Below, piece by piece: positions 6,725 to 15,268 of a stretch of DNA of 64,000 nucleotides. The stretch's first letter is position 1. Each line of letters begins with the position of its first letter. The DNA is from Campylobacter magnus (GTDB lineage: Bacteria; Campylobacterota; Campylobacteria; Campylobacterales; Campylobacteraceae). The translations under genes were made by a program, and so were the position numbers. The DNA is taken from positions 1 through 64,000 of the forward strand of contig NZ_JAQSLK010000005.1 of assembly GCF_028649595.1 (NCBI RefSeq), read 5' to 3'. The notes beneath the pieces were generated by a model, which worked only from the letters and a program-made list of their open reading frames with translations, was not told the origin of the DNA and did no database searches.

Positions 6725-9563
6725 TGGAGCATTACTAAAAGAGGTAGCTGGTTTAGCAGATGCTGTTTATGACGATAAGGGAAAAAATTTGTTTATGAAT
6801 TTAGATAAGCCCCTAGAAATAGATGATTATAAATATAAAATCCTCGACATCTCCGAAGAATCAAACGGCTTTGCTGCTATGCTGGTAAAAAAGACAGGTG
6901 GAGATAACTCAAATAATATAGAATACGCAATTGTATTTAGAGGCACAGAGTCTAGTGATGTTAGAGATATTTACACTGATATTAAAATACTAACTAGCAA
7001 TTCTAACGAACAATATAAAAGCGTAGATAAGTTTGTAATTAAGTCATTAGAAACTATAAAAAATGATCTAAATCTAAGCAGTATAGATGAGGCAAAAAAA
7101 CACAGCATTGTATTGGGGCATTCACTAGCTGGAAATCACGCACAGATTGCAGCAATAGAACACGATATGAAGGCATATACTGTAAGTGCGTTACCAGCTA
7201 CTAATATAATAGAGGAGCTAACACTAAGAAATTTACAAAAATTAGGCTCTTTTACCAAAGAAGAAGCGTTTAACGCCTTGCAGGATATAACTCAAAAGGC
7301 GAATAAAAATATCGTAAATATCTTAACGGATGACGATCTTTTAATTGGTGGAGCAAAATTGCTAACAAATGGTAATCTAGGGCAAAATGTGATAATAGAA
7401 GGTGTTGGGCACAGCATAGAGGCAACAAGAAAAGCAATAGATATAAATAAAGATTATTCCATTGAAGTACAAGACTTATCATTGATAGAAAAAGCAGTTA
7501 AGAAATTAAATGACTTTTTAGCTGATGTTTTTGGTTTAAAGACTAATACCTACAAAGACAAGCAATATGTGGATTTCGCAACTGCTTTAAAATACTTTAA
7601 CGAAGATGGCACTGTAAATTTTGCTCAGTTTTTAGCTGATACCATAAATATCTCACTTTACGACCCTATCGCTCTTGATCTAAACAATAACGGTAAAATC
7701 GATACTTTAAGTCTAGAAAACGGCGTATTCTTTGATCACAATGGCGATAAAGTAGCTTTTAAATCAAGCTGGGTAAATAGTAGTGATGGCATTTTAGTAA
7801 GAGATATAGATGGTGATGGTAAAATCACTAGCGGAGCAGAATTATTTGGCAACTTCACAAAGCTAAAAAACGGCGAGCTAGCAAAAAATGGCGCAGAGGC
7901 TCTAAAAGACCTTGATAGCGATGATAATGGGGTGTTTGATGAAAGTGATAAAGCCTTTAATGAAATTCTAGTTTGGCAAGATTATAACAGCAATGGGAAG
8001 GCTGAATCTGGCGAGCTAAAAAGCCTAAGCGAGCACGGCATAAAAAGCATAAATCTAGAATTCCTAGATGATAACACAGCACTAGATAAAGATAATAAGC
8101 AAATTCTAGTTGGTAGCTTTGCTATAAATGATAGCGATAATGCACTTGCTAGTGATATTGATTTTAGTGTAAATACGGTTGAAAGAGAAATGGCTGAGAG
8201 TGCTGGGCTTATTAAAGGCACCGGCTTTGTAAGAGATTTAGCAGATGCTTTAGTTCTAAGTGCTAATAGCGATAATGCCTTAGTAGATATTTATAATGAG
8301 TTTGCAAGCTTAGATGAAAAGCAAAAGCAACTTAAAATATTACCAAAGCTAGTAAATGAGTGGGCTAAAACAAGCAAACACTATAAAAGCATAAATGATG
8401 ATGAAAGCTTTTTGCAGCAAAATAAAATCAATATAGTAAATATAAGAAGCGATGTATCAACTAGCTATGTAAATAGCTTAAAAAGCAATGATAAAGTAGC
8501 AATTAACCAAGAGCTTGAAAATACTAATAATGCTAATATACAATCATTAACCCCAAGCGGATTAAATAAGCTATTAAATCAAAGAAATATAGACCAAGAT
8601 TTATTAAAGCAAGTGCTAGAATTAAAAGATAAATATAGTGTGTTGCAAGCCTTTAGTGGCAAGGATATTCAAACTTTATACTATGATAGCAATGAAGACT
8701 TATTAAACATAAAAGCAAATATAACTAAAAGCTATCAAGCAATACTTGATTACACCTATAAATCTAGCTTAATGCAAACTAGATTAAAAGAATATGCAAA
8801 TGATTTAAAGCTTTTAGTAGATACTAATATGCAAGATGATAGCCTTAAGACCTTAATAGATTATAGCGATGCATTAAATAAGCTAGAAAATAAAGCCAAA
8901 GATAACTTAAAAGAAGCCTTTATGGATTTAATAGAGTTTAGTGATGTCTTTGATGATTTATCAAGCTTAAAGCAAGCAAATGATTTAGTAAGCAAGCTAA
9001 TAAATCAAGCAATTGATAATAACGAAATATATTATGTCTTAGATTTATTAGATAATAACGATATTTTAGTAAATAACTTAAAAGATGTCTTAATAACTAA
9101 AACTATAAACAACGAAAACATTTATGATTTAGATGCAATTACTTCAAAACTTAATGTAAATATTATCACAAATAAAGATGAAAATAATAAATTACAAGGT
9201 AGCAATAAAGATGATATTATAATTAGTTCAAAGACTAATGAAGATTTAGTAGGTAATGGCGGTAATGATGTATATGTATTTAGCAAAGATTGGGGCAAGG
9301 ATATAGTATATAGCTACCATAATAATAAACAAAGCATAAGTTTAAGATTTAATGATATTAAACTAAATGAAATAGAACTTAGCACAAATAAAAATAACGA
9401 CTTAATAATCACAGATATAGCTAATAGCAATAATGAAATATTTATACAAAATGCTTTATATGATGGAGAATATAAAATAGATAAAATAATACTTGAAGAT
9501 ATAAGCTTAGAATTTGAAGAGATTAAATTGCTAGCTTATAATAAGATAGAACAAGGTGTGTAA
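6708..9563 (+). CDS. large RTX-like protein with class 3 lipase domain
   Basis: The protein has 951 residues from the ATG at 6708, which has AAGGAG eight bases upstream; an in-frame ATG at 6615 lies inside the preceding gene. Residues about 1-260 are a class 3 lipase domain: IVFRGTESSD, then LGHSLAGNHAQ with nucleophile Ser139. From about residue 319 comes the Asp-rich block found in FrpC/RTX-type exported proteins (DPIALDLNNNGKID, DIDGDGKITSGAELFG, LDSDDNGVFDESD, QDYNSNGKAESGE), which look like EF-hand-type calcium loops. After a long helical stretch, GSNKDDIII and GNGGNDVYVF near residues 830-855 resemble RTX nonapeptide remnants. No signal peptide is seen. I infer an exported phospholipase-type toxin, by a type I or other system not encoded here. 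Confidence 0.7.
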   Translation: MNKTISGALLKEVAGLADAVYDDKGKNLFMNLDKPLEIDDYKYKILDISEESNGFAAMLVKKTGGDNSNNIEYAIVFRGTESSDVRDIYTDIKILTSNSNEQYKSVDKFVIKSLETIKNDLNLSSIDEAKKHSIVLGHSLAGNHAQIAAIEHDMKAYTVSALPATNIIEELTLRNLQKLGSFTKEEAFNALQDITQKANKNIVNILTDDDLLIGGAKLLTNGNLGQNVIIEGVGHSIEATRKAIDINKDYSIEVQDLSLIEKAVKKLNDFLADVFGLKTNTYKDKQYVDFATALKYFNEDGTVNFAQFLADTINISLYDPIALDLNNNGKIDTLSLENGVFFDHNGDKVAFKSSWVNSSDGILVRDIDGDGKITSGAELFGNFTKLKNGELAKNGAEALKDLDSDDNGVFDESDKAFNEILVWQDYNSNGKAESGELKSLSEHGIKSINLEFLDDNTALDKDNKQILVGSFAINDSDNALASDIDFSVNTVEREMAESAGLIKGTGFVRDLADALVLSANSDNALVDIYNEFASLDEKQKQLKILPKLVNEWAKTSKHYKSINDDESFLQQNKINIVNIRSDVSTSYVNSLKSNDKVAINQELENTNNANIQSLTPSGLNKLLNQRNIDQDLLKQVLELKDKYSVLQAFSGKDIQTLYYDSNEDLLNIKANITKSYQAILDYTYKSSLMQTRLKEYANDLKLLVDTNMQDDSLKTLIDYSDALNKLENKAKDNLKEAFMDLIEFSDVFDDLSSLKQANDLVSKLINQAIDNNEIYYVLDLLDNNDILVNNLKDVLITKTINNENIYDLDAITSKLNVNIITNKDENNKLQGSNKDDIIISSKTNEDLVGNGGNDVYVFSKDWGKDIVYSYHNNKQSISLRFNDIKLNEIELSTNKNNDLIITDIANSNNEIFIQNALYDGEYKIDKIILEDISLEFEEIKLLAYNKIEQGV

Positions 9564-9568
9564 AAAAC

Positions 9569-9579
9569 GGGGGGGGGGG
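9569..9579 (+). repeat. poly-G tract (G11) directly after the lipase stop
   Basis: Eleven consecutive G residues begin five bases after the TAA that ends the lipase gene. In Campylobacter, G tracts of eight or more are typical slipped-strand phase-variation sites. Here the tract lies outside the reading frame as assembled. The lipase frame read past the stop continues for about 30 codons through the tract, so the tract may be a relic of a formerly longer gene or may vary the 3' untranslated region. Confidence 0.75.
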
Positions 9580-10073
9580 CTTTGTTAAACTCGGTTAATG
9601 CAAGCTTGCTAGCAGGTAGCGTGAGGTATGCTGGGCAATCCACAAAGCAGCAATACACGAGCTAGAAAATACTGCAATCCCTAGGTACTGTTAAAAGTAA
9701 AGTGGCGGGATTTTAGATTAAAGTGCTTTTGGAATTCCAAAACACTGGCGGAATTTTTGAAATTCCAAATTCTAAAAGGGTCAATTAACTAATATCATAC
9801 TTTAAGGCACCTTAAAATATTCTATCAGTTAATTGACCCAAAAAGTTTTATAAAATTTTTACTCTATTTTACCCCTATATATATTTATTAAAATATTTAA
9901 AAGATTACGATATGATAGCGTTTGAGATTAAAATTTTGATTAAAATATTGTAAAATATTTAAAAGATTACGATTTTACCGATATTTGAGAGCATTTTAAA
10001 GGGGCTAAAATCTTAAAATCTTAGATTTTAGCTTGGGACTGTGATTATAGCATAAAATTATAATTTTACACCA
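9580..10073. other. gene-free stretch behind the lipase: relic plus repeats
   Basis: No convincing gene is present. Just after the G tract a short open frame reads LNSVNASLLAGSVRYAGQST and stops, which looks like the end of a lost gene. TTTTGGAATTCCAAAA is a perfect palindrome near 9728. GGGTCAATTAACT (9778-9790) and AGTTAATTGACCC (9827-9839) are 13-bp inverted repeats. A 22-bp AT-rich sequence beginning AAAATATTTAAAAGATT is repeated at 9890-9911 and 9952-9973. Confidence 0.5.
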
Positions 10074-10278
10074 AAAAAGAAAAAGTTGAGGCTCAAAGAG
10101 AGGCTGAGCGAGAGCAAAAGAGAGCCGAAAGACTACAAACCAAAAATGACAATTTTGGTTTAGAATTTTTAGAATTTGAAAAATTGCTTGGTTCGCATAA
10201 AACTCAAAATAAACCTGAAGGCACTGCTGTCCAAGAACAAAAGCCAAAAAAACACCAAGAAAAAGAGCGTGAGAGATA
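10074..10278 (+). pseudogene. 3' relic of a second relaxase (mob) allele
   Basis: The 205 bp align without gaps to 4188-4392, the end of the complete mob gene, with seven mismatches by my count. The relaxase frame is open throughout and encodes the last 68 residues including the stop. Most differences are silent or conservative (for example GREQRR versus EREQKR), so this looks like the tail of a distinct, once functional allele rather than a fresh copy. The catalytic part is missing. Together with the intact gene it forms a direct repeat bracketing the lipase cargo. Confidence 0.85.
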
Positions 10279-10325
10279 AAATTTTTTCTTTTGGCGTATT
10301 AAAAATAGTTATATATGGTGAGTTG

Positions 10326-10429
10326 TTACGACTGGATGAAACACCGATTATATCGTGCTTTTATCGTAATTACTACGGAATTGCTACGGAGACGGAGTAA
10401 AACACGATATAATCGTGTTTTATGATTTT
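10326..10429 (-). repeat. right copy of the island inverted repeat
   Basis: This is the reverse-complement partner of 364-468, including the two hairpin halves ACACCGATTATATCGTGCTT and AACACGATATAATCGTGTTT and the intervening TAATTACTACGGAATTGC segment. It ends exactly at the stop codon region of the integrase gene, so it may also serve as the integrase terminator. Confidence 0.8.
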
Positions 10430-11709
10430 TATAAAATTCCCAAAGGCTCAATACTCTCTAAAAAGTCAGCATACCATTGCATTAGAATTTTCTTTTGTTC
10501 TGTTGTGGCTAATTGTCTAAGATAAGCTTGTTCTACTTTGTCAGTAACTTTGTGAGCTAAACAAGCTTTTATGGTATCAGAGCTTATGCCAAGTGGAAGT
10601 AATTGTGCTATATTATTTTTACAAATAGTTTTAAAAGTCGCTCTAAATCCGTGAGGAGTGGCTCTGCCATACCATTTGCCTTTTTTACCATCAACTTTGC
10701 CACCTAGTGTAGTGCGGATATTTTTGCTGATCGTATCTCTTTGTAAGTGGCCACTTTTACTTTCACTTGAAGCAAAGACAAATTCTTTATCACAAGTTAG
10801 CAGTTTTTGTTGTCTTAGTAGCTCTATGACTTGCTTTGATAGTGCTATTTCGTGCTTGTCTTTCATTTTCATTTCGCTAGACCTGATATGCCAAACACCA
10901 TTTTCTAAGTCTATATCAGCCCATTTAGCTTCTGCTGTATTACCAGCACGATTTGGCACTAATAGTTGTAAATATAAGGCTCTTTTAGTGCTTAACTCTC
11001 CATTGTAACATTTTAAATCGTAGATGAACTCTTTTAGCTCATTCAAGTCAGTTATAGCTTTTTGGTTGGCTTCTATATCGTTTTTGGCGTAAAAAATAGT
11101 TTTGCTAGGAAATTCTTTTCTAAGAGCTGATATAAGTGGCATAGTTTCTAAATATCCATCTTTAAGAGCTATTTGAAAAATCTCGTTTATATAGCCTATT
11201 AGTTTGCCTATTGTATCTAGCTTACTCTCATTTGGCTCATTTGGATTAAAAATAGGGCTTAAAATATCCAAAAGCTCACTATATTTTATGCTTTTTATAT
11301 CACGCTTTGCTAGACTGGGCAGTAAATATTTTTTACATCTATTGACTATTGTCTTATCAACACTTACTAATCCTTTTTTTCTTTTTAGCTCAGCATATCT
11401 CTCAAAGAGTGCACCAAATGTATATTTCTCATTTTCTTTTTGTTCTTTTGGATCTTTACCATTTTCTAAATCTTTTAGCATTTTAATAGCTTCTTTTCTC
11501 GCATCCGCAACGCTAAAAATTCCTTCTCTAAATTCTTTTATCATATAGTAATGCCCATCATATAGTAGGCTAAAAGTTTTCTTTTTGCTAGGGTATATCC
11601 ATATATAAAGCTCCTTTGGATTACCACAAGCTTTTATATACTTCTTTTCTTTTACTGGTAAAGCTTTTATATCTTTGTCCATTAGATTTGCTTTTGATAT
11701 ATTTGGCAT
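10429..11709 (-). CDS. int: tyrosine-recombinase integrase of the island
   Basis: The protein has 426 residues from 11709. It has the P4-type layout: an N-terminal arm-binding domain (KALPVKEKKYIKACG, then YDGHYYMIKEFREGIFSVADAR), a core-binding helical domain, and a C-terminal catalytic domain. Catalytic residues visible are Arg254 (PNRAGNTAEAKW), His353 and Arg356 (TPHGFRATF), His386 (CLAHKVTDK) and the nucleophile Tyr396 (EQAYLRQ). The arginine box is unusual in having Asn-Arg-Ala before the glycine. AGGA lies before the ATG at 11709; ATGs at 11715, 11727 and 11742 are less well placed. It sits about 200 bp from the tRNA-Met 3' end that it uses as attachment site. Confidence 0.9.
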   Translation of the reverse strand: MPNISKANLMDKDIKALPVKEKKYIKACGNPKELYIWIYPSKKKTFSLLYDGHYYMIKEFREGIFSVADARKEAIKMLKDLENGKDPKEQKENEKYTFGALFERYAELKRKKGLVSVDKTIVNRCKKYLLPSLAKRDIKSIKYSELLDILSPIFNPNEPNESKLDTIGKLIGYINEIFQIALKDGYLETMPLISALRKEFPSKTIFYAKNDIEANQKAITDLNELKEFIYDLKCYNGELSTKRALYLQLLVPNRAGNTAEAKWADIDLENGVWHIRSSEMKMKDKHEIALSKQVIELLRQQKLLTCDKEFVFASSESKSGHLQRDTISKNIRTTLGGKVDGKKGKWYGRATPHGFRATFKTICKNNIAQLLPLGISSDTIKACLAHKVTDKVEQAYLRQLATTEQKKILMQWYADFLESIEPLGIL

Positions 11710-11725
11710 AGCCATCCTTTCAATC

Positions 11726-11762
11726 ATTGACCTAAAAGTCAATTATTAACTTTTAGGTCAAT
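11726..11762. promoter_or_regulatory. 14-bp inverted repeat over the integrase leader
   Basis: ATTGACCTAAAAGT (11726-11739) and ACTTTTAGGTCAAT (11749-11762) are perfect arms around a 9-bp spacer, immediately upstream of the integrase start. This is a strong candidate operator or an arm-type integrase binding site. TTTTAGGTCA-like motifs recur next to it (AAGTCAATGA). Confidence 0.6.
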
Positions 11763-11908
11763 GATTAAGTCAATGAATTATATGAAAATAATTGTAGCAT
11801 AAAGGCAAATAAAAGAAAAGAAAAATATATAAAAAGTGCTTAAAATATTGATATATAGTTATTTTATGAAATCATTTGGAATTATTTGAAACTTAAAGAA
11901 AGCTTAAA

Positions 11909-11922
11909 TGGTGGGTCCACCA
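11909..11922. repeat. right attachment-site repeat (attR) inside tRNA-Met
   Basis: TGGTGGGTCCACCA here is the 3' terminal part of the tRNA-Met gene and is identical to 216-229. Insertion at this position regenerates a complete tRNA, so the gene stays functional. Confidence 0.8.
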
Positions 11923-11985
11923 GGACTCGAACCTGGGACCATCCGGTTATGAGCCGGATGCTCTAACCAACTGAGCTATAGACCC
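11909..11985 (-). tRNA. tRNA-Met(CAT), island insertion site
   Basis: On the minus strand the 77-nt sequence starts GGGTCTATAGCTCAGTTGG and folds as a cloverleaf: acceptor GGGTCTA with TGGACCC, anticodon stem CCGG/CCGG around CTCATAA with anticodon CAT, and T arm CCAGGTTCGAGTCCTGG. CCA is encoded. The body resembles elongator tRNA-Met; a lysidine-type tRNA-Ile2 with the same anticodon cannot be fully excluded. It provides the attB of the island. Confidence 0.92.
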
Positions 11986-11999
11986 GTGATTAAAAATTG

Positions 12000-12110
12000 C
12001 AATTCTAGCCAAACTTGGCTTAAACTTGGCTTGAAATTCTAGAATTCCTGAGAAAAATATTAGGAATTCTAGAAAAAATACTAGGAATTCTAGAATTCCT
12101 AAGCAAATAT
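12000..12110. repeat. palindromic repeat cluster between tRNA-Met and gmd
   Basis: About five full or partial copies of the GGAATTCTAGAATTCC palindrome, separated by short A-rich spacers, fill the gap. No gene is present. Confidence 0.85.
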
Positions 12111-12132
12111 TTTGCCTCTAAATCACAAAATA

Positions 12133-13170
12133 TTAAAACTCAAAGCCGTTTTTTGCACGCTCTAAATCAGCTTTTACCATCATTGCACAAAGCTCATTTA
12201 GATTTGTTTTTGCGCTCCAGTTAAGCTGCTCTTTTGCCTTACTAGCATCACCTATTAGTAAATCCACCTCTGCTGGGCGGAAGAACTCAGGATTTACTTT
12301 TACTACCACTTTGCCAGTTTTTTTGTCTCTGGCTACTTCATTTACGCCCTCGCCTTCAAAGACAAGCGCAATATCAAGTGCCTCAAAGCTCATTTTTACA
12401 AAATCACGCACAGTGGTAGTAATGCCGCTAGCTAGTACGAAAGTATCTGCTTTTGGAGCTTGAAGCATTGCGTGCATGCCCTTTACATAGTCTTTTGCAA
12501 AGCCCCAATCACGCTTAGCCTCCAAGTTTCCAAGCTCTAAGCAATCAAGCTTGCCAAGTGCGATTTTAGCAGCACTATTTGTGATTTTGCGAGTTACGAA
12601 CTCTAAGCCTCTTAGTGGACTTTCGTGGTTAAACAAAATTCCGCAAGCTGCGAAAATATCGTAGCTTTCGCGGTAGTTTATACTCATAAAATGTCCATAA
12701 AGCTTTGCTACTCCGTATGGCGAGCGTGGATAAAATGGAGTGCTTTCATTTTGTGGTATGGCTTGGACTTTGCCAAACATCTCGCTAGTGCCTGCTTGAT
12801 AAAACTTAATGCTCTTATCGCTTAGGCGAATAGCTTCAAGCAAGTTTAGCACAGCAATTCCGCTTGCATAGCTAGTGTGAAGTGGCTCTTTAAAGCTAGC
12901 TCCGACAAAGCTTTGTGCTGCAAGGTTATAGATTTCGCTTGGTTTTGCTACCTTTATAGCATTTATACAGCTAACTGGATCAGTAATATCAAGTTCAATT
13001 AGACTGAAATTTGCCTCATCAAGTAGTTTTAGCTCGCTTAAGCGCCAAAGATTTGTGCTAGCTGCTCTGCGGTAAGCGCCAAATACCTTATATCCAAGGT
13101 CTACTAAATAGCGTGAAAGATATGCGCCATCTTGTCCTGTAGCGCCTGTTACTAATGCGATTTTGCTCAT
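12133..13170 (-). CDS. gmd: GDP-mannose 4,6-dehydratase
   Basis: The protein has 345 residues. It is an extended short-chain dehydrogenase with the NAD(P) site [12 protein letters not shown] near residues 8-19, [13 protein letters not shown], the active-site YGVAK pair of Tyr and Lys, and the family mark [12 protein letters not shown]. Gmd converts GDP-mannose to GDP-4-keto-6-deoxymannose, the precursor of GDP-fucose, rhamnose or perosamine-type sugars. I start it at 13170, four bases after GGGAGC; an ATG four codons upstream has no ribosome site. No GDP-fucose synthase or other second-step enzyme is in the window. It diverges from an ABC exporter for surface polysaccharide, which fits a role in glycan precursor supply. 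Confidence 0.92.
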   Translation of the reverse strand: MSKIALVTGATGQDGAYLSRYLVDLGYKVFGAYRRAASTNLWRLSELKLLDEANFSLIELDITDPVSCINAIKVAKPSEIYNLAAQSFVGASFKEPLHTSYASGIAVLNLLEAIRLSDKSIKFYQAGTSEMFGKVQAIPQNESTPFYPRSPYGVAKLYGHFMSINYRESYDIFAACGILFNHESPLRGLEFVTRKITNSAAKIALGKLDCLELGNLEAKRDWGFAKDYVKGMHAMLQAPKADTFVLASGITTTVRDFVKMSFEALDIALVFEGEGVNEVARDKKTGKVVVKVNPEFFRPAEVDLLIGDASKAKEQLNWSAKTNLNELCAMMVKADLERAKNGFEF

Positions 13171-13278
13171 GTTTGCTCCCAAAAAATTGCGAAATCTTAG
13201 CTAAAAATCTTAGAAATTTGGCTTAAAAGCGAAGAAATTTATGCTAAAATACAAGAAATTATTAAATTAAGCTTGAAA

Positions 13279-14061
13279 ATGAAAGAACTTTGGCAATATA
13301 GATATTTTATTATTTCATCAATTAAGACCGATTTTTCCACTCGTTTTGCTAGATCAAAGCTTGGTGGACTTTGGCTTTTGATTAGCCCTTTAGCGCAAGT
13401 TCTTATGTATGCCTTGGTGCTTTCATACGCACTAAGAGCGAAATTGCCAGGGGTTGATAGTCAGTTTGCTTATGCTATTTATCTTATATCTGGTATGATG
13501 GCGTGGGCACTTTTTAGTGATACTGTGCTATCTTGTATGAACTGCTTTGTTAAAAATGCAAATATACTAAAAAAACTTGCTTTTCCCAGGATGTGTTTAC
13601 CCATAATTGCTACTGGAAGTTCTGTTTTTACCAATGTAGTTTTGGTGGTAGTAAGCATTGTAATTGCCTTTTTTTGTGGAGCAAATATAGGCTTTAATCT
13701 TATTTATATACCTTTACTTGCTACTTTGCTTCTAGCTCTTGGTTTTGGTGCTGGGCTGCTGTGTGGTGTGGTAAATGTATTTTTGCGTGATTTAGGGCAT
13801 TTTATAGGAATTCTACTTCAGTTTGGCTTTTGGTTTACACCTATTGTGTATATGATAAATTTAATACCGCCACAATATCAACATTTAATGTATTTTAATC
13901 CCCTTGCTTGCGTGATAGAAGGCTATCATAATGTTATTTTATACAACAAAGCCCCTGATTTTTCTTTGCTGATTTATCCTAGTATTTTGGCTTTTTTGCT
14001 TATAGTTCTTGGGATTTTTGTGTATAAAAGGGCAAAAGATGATATGGCGGATGTGCTATGA
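13279..14061 (+). CDS. wzm: polysaccharide ABC exporter permease (Wzm-like)
   Basis: The protein has about 260 residues and is an ABC-2 type permease with six hydrophobic segments (for example LLISPLAQVLMYALVLSYAL and VVLVVVSIVIAFFCGAN). The opening KELWQYRYFIISSIKTDF and FARSKLGGLWLL are typical of Wzm/TagG proteins that export O-antigen or teichoic-type polymers across the inner membrane. I prefer the ATG at 13279; a TTG two codons upstream is possible, and neither has a clear ribosome site. The 3' end overlaps the ATPase gene by four bases (ATGA), so both are one operon. Confidence 0.88.
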   Translation: MKELWQYRYFIISSIKTDFSTRFARSKLGGLWLLISPLAQVLMYALVLSYALRAKLPGVDSQFAYAIYLISGMMAWALFSDTVLSCMNCFVKNANILKKLAFPRMCLPIIATGSSVFTNVVLVVVSIVIAFFCGANIGFNLIYIPLLATLLLALGFGAGLLCGVVNVFLRDLGHFIGILLQFGFWFTPIVYMINLIPPQYQHLMYFNPLACVIEGYHNVILYNKAPDFSLLIYPSILAFLLIVLGIFVYKRAKDDMADVL

Positions 14062-15263
14062 TATTAAGCGTAAAAAACCTTAGCAAAAGCTATAAAAATT
14101 ATTCGAGCAATTTGCGCCGTGTGCTTAGCTATTTTGGGCTTGGCAAGGCAGCCAGCCAAGAGATAAAAATCATAAAAAACATTAGCTTTGAAGTGCCAAA
14201 AGGGCAGTCAATAGGACTAATCGGTCAAAACGGCGCTGGTAAAAGCACACTTTTAAAGATGATTACTGGCACTCTAAGCCCTAGCAGCGGCACAATAACT
14301 GTAAATGGCAAGATTTGCGCTATTTTGGAGCTTGGTATGGGGTTTATCCCTGATCTTAGCGGGCGTGAAAATGCATATCAAACTGCTAGTCTTTTTGGTC
14401 ACAGCAAGGCTGAGATTGATGAAAAAATCGCCTATATAAAAGACTTTGCTGAGATTGGCGAGTATTTTGACCAGCCTGTTAGACTATATAGTAGTGGTAT
14501 GCAAGTGCGTCTTGCTTTTGCAGTATCTACTGCGTGGAGACCTGACATTCTTATAATAGATGAGGCTCTAAGCGTAGGTGATGCGTATTTTCAAAACAAA
14601 AGTTTTGCTAGAATACAGCAGATGAAGGAAAAAGGCACTACGCTTTTGCTGGTCTCTCACGACCTAAATGCTATTGTGGCTGTGTGCGAAAGGGCAATTC
14701 TCATTGAAAAAGGAGAGATTTTAAAAGACGGCCAGCCGGGCGCAGTGTTAGATTATTATAACGCGCTAATCTCGCAAAAAGAAGGTGTAAAAATCAGCCA
14801 AAGCGTAGATGAAAATGGCGTAGTAAAAACCATTTCAGGCAATGGTAAGGCAGAGCTTGCGAGTGCTTATATCCTAAACTCAAAGGGAAATAAAAGCACT
14901 AAGCTTTTAAGTGGAGAAAAAGTGAGATTTTGCTTTAGTTTTAGAGCAAATGAGGATTTAGATGACCTTGTTTTTGGCTTTTTAATTAAAAGTCGCTTAG
15001 CCATTGAGATTTATGGCACAAATACTTATTTACAAAAGTTTCCACTTAGCTTAAAAAAAGGCGAGCAAAAAAGTCTGTGCTTTGAGCTTGATTTAAATAT
15101 TGGAGTAGGGGTTTATAGCATTTCAACCGCACTGCACTCTGGAAACTTTCACCTAGAAAATAACTATGAATGGCATGATAATGCTACTATTTTTGAAGTG
15201 CTTGATGAAATAGCAGATTTTAAAGGCCTAGCAAAATTAAATCCTAAAATCATCTTGGAGTAA
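14058..15263 (+). CDS. wzt: polysaccharide ABC exporter ATPase with C-terminal glycan-binding domain (Wzt-like)
   Basis: The protein has 401 residues. The ATPase part shows Walker A GQNGAGKSTLLK, signature YSSGMQVRLAFA, and Walker B ILIIDEALSVGD. After about residue 250 comes an extra domain of about 150 residues rich in beta strands (for example LLSGEKVRFCFSF, DLVFGFLIKS), as in Wzt proteins that recognise the modified end of an O-polysaccharide before export. This implies an export system that reads a terminal cap on its substrate. It is four bases overlapped with the permease and five bases from the next gene. Confidence 0.9.
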   Translation: MILSVKNLSKSYKNYSSNLRRVLSYFGLGKAASQEIKIIKNISFEVPKGQSIGLIGQNGAGKSTLLKMITGTLSPSSGTITVNGKICAILELGMGFIPDLSGRENAYQTASLFGHSKAEIDEKIAYIKDFAEIGEYFDQPVRLYSSGMQVRLAFAVSTAWRPDILIIDEALSVGDAYFQNKSFARIQQMKEKGTTLLLVSHDLNAIVAVCERAILIEKGEILKDGQPGAVLDYYNALISQKEGVKISQSVDENGVVKTISGNGKAELASAYILNSKGNKSTKLLSGEKVRFCFSFRANEDLDDLVFGFLIKSRLAIEIYGTNTYLQKFPLSLKKGEQKSLCFELDLNIGVGVYSISTALHSGNFHLENNYEWHDNATIFEVLDEIADFKGLAKLNPKIILE

Positions 15264-15268
15264 GATAA

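Noticed and set aside
7982-8221. Minus-strand frame within the lipase gene, Ser/Leu-rich
   Set aside because: A shadow of the Asp/Ser-rich coding strand, without a ribosome site.
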